Source: Bordetella parapertussis
GTDB lineage: Bacteria > Pseudomonadota > Gammaproteobacteria > Burkholderiales > Burkholderiaceae_C
Length of the DNA stretch: 64,000 nt
Direction of reading: 5' to 3'
Assembly: GCA_945901125.1 (NCBI GenBank)
Contig: CAMDKD010000014.1
Location: 1-64,000, forward strand
How positions within the stretch are numbered: the first letter of the stretch is position 1; each line of letters starts with the position of its first letter. Both the position numbers and the translations under genes were made by a program. Shown one piece after another: positions 59,209-64,000 of the stretch. The notes beneath the pieces are model-generated. The model saw only the letters and a list, made by a program, of their open reading frames with translations. It was not told the origin of the DNA and did not search any database.

Positions 59209-59700
59209 ATGAAACATTTTTTGCAACTCTCAGCGCTTTCAGTCAGCTTGCTCGCCTCATCGGTACTGCAGGCCGCTTGTTTTCCAGACACTCCTTTGAC
59301 CCGACCGGACAGCCGCTATGAAGCAGCCAATGCCGCAGGTACTGAAGTCAAAGATAAAGAAACCGGCCTGGTTTGGCAACGCTGTGTTTACGGCTTGAAA
59401 TGGGATGGTGCAGCCTGCTCGGGAATTGCGATTGCACAAGACTGGAAAACCGCTACCAAATTCGCTTTAGATGCGAAATGGCGGCTGCCTACACAAGCAG
59501 AGCTGGAAGGCTTGAGCGAAAAAAGTTGTTCGGAATTGGCCATGAACAATACCTGGTTCGGCTCCGGTCCTTCGGGCTGGACCTGGACCTCGACCGACAT
59601 GGGCAGCGCAGACGGTGCGGTGGTGGTGCACTCAGGCAGTTCCTTGATCGCCAATCTCATCAAAAAAATCCCTCTGTATGTCAGATGGGTGCATAACTGA
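59209..59700 (+). CDS. Exported DUF1566 (Lcl-like) domain protein
   Basis: A 163-residue precursor with a signal peptide (cut probably after VLQA, residue 22). The mature part has VKDKETGLVWQRCVYGLKW, DWKTATKFALDAKWRLPTQAELEGL and a WTWTSTDM segment, the pattern of DUF1566 proteins, a C-type-lectin-like fold found in Legionella Lcl and others. Cysteines at the ends of segments suggest disulfides. Function unknown. It lies between rpe and gph, AAGGA before the ATG, and may be co-transcribed with them. Confidence 0.82.
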   Translation: MKHFLQLSALSVSLLASSVLQAACFPDTPLTRPDSRYEAANAAGTEVKDKETGLVWQRCVYGLKWDGAACSGIAIAQDWKTATKFALDAKWRLPTQAELEGLSEKSCSELAMNNTWFGSGPSGWTWTSTDMGSADGAVVVHSGSSLIANLIKKIPLYVRWVHN

Positions 59701-59717
59701 TCGCACAAAGTTTTGAC

Positions 59718-60416
59718 ATGATTAACACCAACATACACGCCGTCATGATCGATCTGGACGGCACCATGGTCGACACCATGGGCGATTTTGAAGCCGCACT
59801 CAATCTGTGCCTGGCCGACATCGATTTGCCCAAAGTCTCACCCGCTGTGGTGAATATTGCGGTGGGCAAAGGTTCGGAGCATTTGATACGCACCGTGCTG
59901 CGCCACCAACTCGATTTGCCTGAGGTCAAAGCCTCTGGCATGGTGTGCGACAACACCGGCGTTGAAAATCTGTATGAACCGGCTTTTACCCGCTACCAAT
60001 ACCATTACGAAAAAGTCAACGGCAAGTTTGCCGACGTCTACCCCGGCGTATTGGCCGGTTTGCAGCAGTTGCACGCGCGCGGCCTGAAGATGGCGTGTTT
60101 GACCAACAAACCCACGGCGTTTGCCAAAGCCTTGCTGGCTGACAAAGGGCTGGCCGGGTTTTTCAGCCATGTCTACGGCGGCGATGCTTTTGCGCGAAAA
60201 AAGCCTGACCCCATGCCTTTGCTGGAAACCTGCAAAGCCCTGGGCACGTTGCCTGCGCACACGCTGATGCTGGGAGACTCGCAAAACGATGCGCTGGCCG
60301 CCCGCGCCGCCGCCTGTCCGGTGGTGTTGGTCACCTATGGCTACAACCACGGCGAGCCCATACAAGGCGTGGACTGTGACGGCTTTGTAGACAGCATTGC
60401 CGACCTGACCTTGTAA
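59718..60416 (+). CDS. gph: Phosphoglycolate phosphatase
   Basis: HAD-superfamily phosphatase removing 2-phosphoglycolate. The 232-residue product has motif I MIDLDGTMVDT (Asp12, Asp14), the cap domain, MACLTNKPTAFAKALL (motif II), KKPDP (motif III lysine) and LMLGDSQNDALAARAA (motif IV). The gene lies in the rpe-gph-trpE order usual in proteobacteria. The trp leader begins 36 bp after it. Confidence 0.93.
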   Translation: MINTNIHAVMIDLDGTMVDTMGDFEAALNLCLADIDLPKVSPAVVNIAVGKGSEHLIRTVLRHQLDLPEVKASGMVCDNTGVENLYEPAFTRYQYHYEKVNGKFADVYPGVLAGLQQLHARGLKMACLTNKPTAFAKALLADKGLAGFFSHVYGGDAFARKKPDPMPLLETCKALGTLPAHTLMLGDSQNDALAARAAACPVVLVTYGYNHGEPIQGVDCDGFVDSIADLTL

Positions 60417-60452
60417 AGGCCGGTTGCCATTTCCGTTTGTTACACTTTCTGC

Positions 60453-60533
60453 ATGTTTATTCACCTCAATATCCTCACAGGCAGCAATGACCGGGGAGCC
60501 TGGCCTTGGCGCCGCCCCAGCAGCCCGGCGTGA
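60453..60533 (+). CDS. trpL: trp leader peptide with Trp-Pro-Trp
   Basis: A 26-codon ORF starting at ATG 60453 and ending at TGA 60531-60533. Codons 17 and 19 are tryptophan (TGG CCT TGG), in the fragment DRGAWPWRRPSS, followed by sequences that can form competing hairpins before trpE. This is the expected layout of a trp attenuator. No Shine-Dalgarno precedes the ATG, and a -10-like TACACT (60441-60446) lies 6 bp before it, so the transcript may be leaderless. Placement and codons are seen; the mechanism is inferred. Confidence 0.75.
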   Translation: MFIHLNILTGSNDRGAWPWRRPSSPA

Positions 60534-60638
60534 CCTTGTGTGATTGAGTTGTTACGCCTCCTCTGAAGCCGGGGTTTTTTACCCCCTTGTCTGTTTGTTT
60601 TTTTGCCCTTGTGAGGGCCGAGCTGTGGAGGCTCCCCG
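60492..60638 (+). promoter_or_regulatory. trp operon attenuator region
   Basis: Alternative pairings visible: GGCGTGAC 60527-60534 with GTTACGCC 60551-60558 (one G-U); CCCGGC 60524-60529 with GCCGGG 60568-60573; GGGGT 60571-60575 with ACCCC 60581-60585 followed by a T-rich run 60593-60604; and CGGGGAGCC 60492-60500 with GGCTCCCCG 60630-60638, which covers part of the trpE GGAGG site and its GTG. The second and third are mutually exclusive, as antiterminator and terminator should be. Confidence 0.6.
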
Positions 60639-62137
60639 TGATCTCTGAACTTGAATTCAAAAGCCTGGCGGCACAAGGCTATAACCGCATCCCGTTGATG
60701 GCCGAGGCTTTTGCCGACTTGGAAACACCGCTGTCTTTGTATTTGAAACTGGCCTACACCAAAGACGGCGGCAAATACAGTTTTCTGCTGGAATCCGTGG
60801 TCGGCGGTGAACGCTTTGGCCGCTATAGCTTCATCGGTTTGCCAGCGCGAACATTTCTCAGGTCGCAAGGTTTTGGCGATGCAGCGCACACCGACGTGGT
60901 GACAGATGGTGCAGTTGTCGAAGCCAACCAAGGCAATCCGCTGGATTTCATCGAGGCCTACCAACAGCGTTTCAAAGTGGCACTGCGCCCCGGCATGCCG
61001 CGTTTTTGCGGCGGCCTGGCCGGTTATTTTGGCTACGACACGGTGCGTCATATCGAGAAAAAATTGCAGCACAGCTGCCCGCCGGACACCTTGGGCTGCC
61101 CGGATATTTTGTTGCTGCAGACAGAAGAACTGGCGGTGATCGACAACTTGTCCGGCAAGTTGTACTTGATGGTCTACGCCGATCCCCACCAGCCCGAAGC
61201 GTTTACCCGCGCCAAAAAGCGTTTGCGTGAACTCAAAGAGCTGTTGAAATACTCGGTCAGCGCGCCGGTGGTCAAGGCCAGCCAAAGCCACCCGCCCGAG
61301 CGTGAATTTGCCAAGGCCGATTACATCCAAGCAGTGGAACGCGCCAAGGGATTGATTGAGGCGGGCGACTTCATGCAAGTGCAAGTCGGTCAGCGCATCA
61401 AAAAGCGTTTCACCGAAAGTCCTTTGTCGCTTTACCGCGCGCTGCGTTCGCTCAATCCCAGCCCGTACATGTACTTCTACAACATGGGAGACTTTCAAGT
61501 GGTGGGCGCGTCGCCGGAAATTCTGGTGCGCCAGGAAACCACGTCCGAGGGCAACAAGGTCACCATCCGGCCGCTGGCAGGCACCCGCCCGCGTGGTGCC
61601 ACGCCAGTGGCGGACAAGGCCACAGAAGATGAATTGATCAACGACCCTAAAGAGCGCGCCGAGCATGTGATGTTGATTGACCTGGCGCGCAACGACATAG
61701 GCCGCATTGCCAAAACCGGGACGGTGAAAGTCACCGAAGCCTTCACCATCGAGCGCTACAGCCATGTGATGCACATCGTCAGCAATGTGGAAGGCGAATT
61801 GAAAGACGGCATGAGCAGCATGGATGTGCTGCGCGCCACTTTCCCCGCTGGCACGCTGACAGGCGCGCCCAAGGTGCACGCCATGGAATTGATCGATCAA
61901 CTCGAACCTGTCAAGCGCGGCATTTACGGCGGCGCTTGCGGCTACCTGAGTTTTGCCGGCGACATGGACGTGGCCATCGCCATACGCACCGGCATCATCA
62001 AAAACGACACCTTGTATGTGCAGGCAGCGGCCGGTGTGGTGGCGGATTCCATTCCAGAGATGGAGTGGCGCGAAACCGAGCACAAAGCGCGCGCCTTGCT
62101 GCGTGCCAGCGAACTGGTCGAGGAGGGCTTGGAGTGA
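60638..62137 (+). CDS. trpE: Anthranilate synthase component I
   Basis: Makes anthranilate from chorismate with ammonia from TrpG. The 499-residue product starts [19 protein letters not shown], contains the feedback-site [18 protein letters not shown], and the catalytic core [64 protein letters not shown] and [22 protein letters not shown] 60638 with GGAGG 6 bp upstream is chosen; the frame's extension to 60587 lies in the attenuator. The trpG GTG overlaps the stop. Confidence 0.96.
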   Translation: MISELEFKSLAAQGYNRIPLMAEAFADLETPLSLYLKLAYTKDGGKYSFLLESVVGGERFGRYSFIGLPARTFLRSQGFGDAAHTDVVTDGAVVEANQGNPLDFIEAYQQRFKVALRPGMPRFCGGLAGYFGYDTVRHIEKKLQHSCPPDTLGCPDILLLQTEELAVIDNLSGKLYLMVYADPHQPEAFTRAKKRLRELKELLKYSVSAPVVKASQSHPPEREFAKADYIQAVERAKGLIEAGDFMQVQVGQRIKKRFTESPLSLYRALRSLNPSPYMYFYNMGDFQVVGASPEILVRQETTSEGNKVTIRPLAGTRPRGATPVADKATEDELINDPKERAEHVMLIDLARNDIGRIAKTGTVKVTEAFTIERYSHVMHIVSNVEGELKDGMSSMDVLRATFPAGTLTGAPKVHAMELIDQLEPVKRGIYGGACGYLSFAGDMDVAIAIRTGIIKNDTLYVQAAAGVVADSIPEMEWRETEHKARALLRASELVEEGLE

Positions 62138-62706
62138 AACTCCTGATGATCGACAACTACGACAGCTTCACCTACAACTTGGTGCAGTACTTCGGCGAAC
62201 TGGGTGCGTCCATCGAAGTTTTTCGCAACGATGAAATCAGCATTGAGCAGATTGCTGCTCACTCGCCAACGCATCTGGTGGTGTCCCCCGGACCGTGCTC
62301 GCCTGCTGAAGCCGGGATTTCTGTCGCAGCCATCAAGCATTTTGCCGGCAAGCTGCCCATACTCGGCGTGTGTCTGGGGCACCAAAGCATAGGTGCGGCT
62401 TTCGGTGGGCGCATCATCCGAGCCCAGCAATTGATGCACGGTAAAACCAGCGTCATACACACCACACAGCAAGGCGTGTTCGCTGACTTGCCGCAGGCCT
62501 ATATGGTCAACCGTTACCACTCGCTGGCCATAGAACGCGCTACGCTGCCCGCAGAGCTTGAAATCACCGCCTGGACCGACGATGGTGAAATCATGGGTGT
62601 GCGCCATCGCACACTGGCGGTGCAAGGCGTACAGTTTCATCCCGAGTCCATACTCACCGAGCATGGTCATGCCTTGTTGAAAAACTTTTTACACACCAGC
62701 CTATGA
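62134..62706 (+). CDS. trpG: Anthranilate synthase component II (glutamine amidotransferase)
   Basis: Supplies ammonia to TrpE. The 190-residue class I amidotransferase has [25 protein letters not shown], the nucleophile [10 protein letters not shown] (Cys80), and [13 protein letters not shown] with the catalytic His-Glu pair. The same subunit may also serve folate synthesis as PabA. GTG start overlaps the trpE stop; ltaE overlaps its own stop by 4 bp. Confidence 0.96.
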   Translation: MKLLMIDNYDSFTYNLVQYFGELGASIEVFRNDEISIEQIAAHSPTHLVVSPGPCSPAEAGISVAAIKHFAGKLPILGVCLGHQSIGAAFGGRIIRAQQLMHGKTSVIHTTQQGVFADLPQAYMVNRYHSLAIERATLPAELEITAWTDDGEIMGVRHRTLAVQGVQFHPESILTEHGHALLKNFLHTSL

Positions 62707-63782
62707 AACACGTAGACCTGCGCAGCGACACCGTGACCCAACCGACAGCGGCCATGCGCCAAGCCATGCTGGCGGCACCCTTGGGCGACGACGTATTCGG
62801 CGACGATCCGTCGGTGCTGGCCTTGCAGGAACGCATCGCGGCATTGACCGGCAAACAGGCGGCCTTGTTCATGCCCACCGGCACGCAAAGCAATTTGTGC
62901 GGCTTGATGGCGCATTGTCAGCGTGGTGACGAGTACCTGGTCGGGCAAAGCGCGCATACCTACCGGTACGAGGGGGGCGGCGCAGCTGTGCTCGGCAGTA
63001 TTCAGCCGCAACCGCTGGCGCAGGATGCCCGCGGGCAAATGTCATTGGCTGACATAGCCGCAGCCATCAAACCGGATGACGCGCACTTTGCCCGTACCCG
63101 TTTGCTGGCGCTGGAGAACACCTGGAACGGCCAGCGCATGCCCATGGACTATTTGCAGCAGGCCAGCGGCTTAGCGCGGCAACACGGACTGGCTGTTCAT
63201 TTGGATGGCGCGCGCGTCATGAATGCCGCTGTTGATCAGGCCGCTGCCCATGGCAGCGACGCATTCACCGAATTGCGCGCCATCACTGACTTGTTCGACA
63301 GCGTGTCGGTGTGTTTCAGCAAGGGCCTAGGTGCGCCGGTCGGTTCCGCTTTGTGCGGCTCCAAAGAGCTGATTCAAAAAGCCCACCGCGCACGCAAAAT
63401 GCTCGGCGGCGGCATGCGCCAGTCCGGCGTGCTGGCGGCCGCCGCATTGCACGCGCTGGATCACCATGTGCAACGATTAAGCGTAGACCATGGCTTGGCA
63501 AAGCGTCTGGCAGACGGTTTGCACGGCTTAGCGGGTTTGACGGTGCGTTCGGCGCAAACCAACATCGTTTTTGTTGATGTGGCAGATGGCCGGGGACCGG
63601 CGCTGCTTGAACATTTGGAACGCGACAATGTGCTGGCCACGGGGCTGATTGGTCTGCGCTTTGTCACACATTTGGATGTAGATGCCGCGGGCATTGACCA
63701 TGCTTTGGCGAGTGTGCGGCGTTTTGTTGAAACCGTCGGCGGCAATGCTTTTGTGACCGAGCGTTCGGGCGGACCTTATTGA
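62703..63782 (+). CDS. ltaE: Low-specificity L-threonine aldolase
   Basis: PLP enzyme cleaving L-threonine or allo-threonine to glycine and acetaldehyde. The 359-residue product has [67 protein letters not shown] and the PLP-lysine segment [19 protein letters not shown]. It overlaps trpG by four bases and trpD follows after 40 bp, so it is inserted within the trpE-G-D operon, where its own expression would be under tryptophan control. Confidence 0.93.
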   Translation: MKHVDLRSDTVTQPTAAMRQAMLAAPLGDDVFGDDPSVLALQERIAALTGKQAALFMPTGTQSNLCGLMAHCQRGDEYLVGQSAHTYRYEGGGAAVLGSIQPQPLAQDARGQMSLADIAAAIKPDDAHFARTRLLALENTWNGQRMPMDYLQQASGLARQHGLAVHLDGARVMNAAVDQAAAHGSDAFTELRAITDLFDSVSVCFSKGLGAPVGSALCGSKELIQKAHRARKMLGGGMRQSGVLAAAALHALDHHVQRLSVDHGLAKRLADGLHGLAGLTVRSAQTNIVFVDVADGRGPALLEHLERDNVLATGLIGLRFVTHLDVDAAGIDHALASVRRFVETVGGNAFVTERSGGPY

Positions 63783-63822
63783 TTTTTCAGCGTCAGACAT
63801 GCGCTGAGCCTTTGGAGTTTGT

Positions 63823-64000
63823 ATGACCATCACTGCCAGCGAAGCCTTGCAACGCACCATCGAGCACCGTGAAATTTTCCACGATGAAATGCTGCAACTC
63901 ATGCGCATGATCATGGGTGGCGAGATCACGCCGCTGATGATGGCGGCCATTTTGACCGGCTTGCGCGTCAAGAAGGAAACCATAGGCGAGATCACGGCGG
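63823..64000 (+). CDS. trpD: Anthranilate phosphoribosyltransferase, 5' part
   Basis: Second step of tryptophan synthesis. Only the first 59 codons are in the window: [21 protein letters not shown] followed (after a short gap) by [26 protein letters not shown], the N-terminal helical domain of TrpD. TGGAG lies 8 bp before the ATG. The gene continues beyond position 64000; trpC probably follows. Confidence 0.93.
   Translation, partial: MTITASEALQRTIEHREIFHDEMLQLMRMIMGGEITPLMMAAILTGLRVKKETIGEITA

Noticed and set aside
60461..62083. A 540-codon antisense ORF opposite trpE
   Set aside because: It lies wholly against a well-conserved trpE with all motifs, and its His/Gln-rich product is what antisense reading of GC-rich genes gives.

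Overview
The window looks like a chromosomal segment of a betaproteobacterium of the order Burkholderiales, probably close to the Comamonadaceae. This is inferred from gene order and protein character: tuf-rpsJ-rplC...rpsQ ending before rplN, the block dapB-exbB-exbD-leuS-lptE-holA-proA, the ferrooxidans-type GshA next to gshB, lptA-lptB-rpoN, and HPr kinase with PtsN. I ran no database search.

Layout. 1-5902: the 3' end of tuf and the S10 ribosomal cluster, closed by a strong terminator. 5984-7774: peroxiredoxin, a cytochrome b561-like protein and cytochrome c'. 7789-12016: a CoA-transferase, a regulatory PTS trio (EIIA-Man type, HPr, EI) and a Nudix hydrolase. 12092-14954: three-gene transhydrogenase. 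14994-17608: mtnP, class II aldolase and mtnA, the gene set of the DHAP shunt for 5'-deoxyadenosine and methylthioadenosine. 17624-20532: CorA with a structured leader, an MFS transporter and HPF. 20667-22528: ptsN, hprK and fur. 22608-31182: bamE, dapB, exbBD, leuS (frameshifted, with a repeat insertion), lptE, holA and proA. 31718-37229: gshA, kup, gshB and a photolyase-like protein without the usual N-terminal domain. 37234-46955: malate synthase G, argS with an upstream leader ORF, SPOR protein, dsbA, lptA, lptB, rpoN and an rRNA methyltransferase. 46992-55215: a PIN protein and an AT-rich two-partner secretion locus. 55292-60416: a carbinolamine dehydratase fusion, pncC-pgpA-thiL-apaG on the minus strand, then rpe, a DUF1566 protein and gph. 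60453-64000: trpL, trpE, trpG, ltaE and the start of trpD.

Most of the window is core metabolism and translation. The accessory part is the tpsA/tpsB locus. I found no tRNA, rRNA, CRISPR array, insertion sequence or prophage.

The observations I consider most worth checking are: the argS leader (promoter, 41-codon ORF with an excellent Shine-Dalgarno and arginine codons, two terminator-like hairpins, and no Shine-Dalgarno for argS itself); the trp leader with a Trp-Pro-Trp peptide and a 9-bp pairing that can cover the trpE start; the structured corA leader; the Ser/Ala-rich repeat insertion and the single-base frameshift in leuS; the photolyase-like protein; and the two C-terminal cysteines of TpsA that suggest an HMW1-like anchor.
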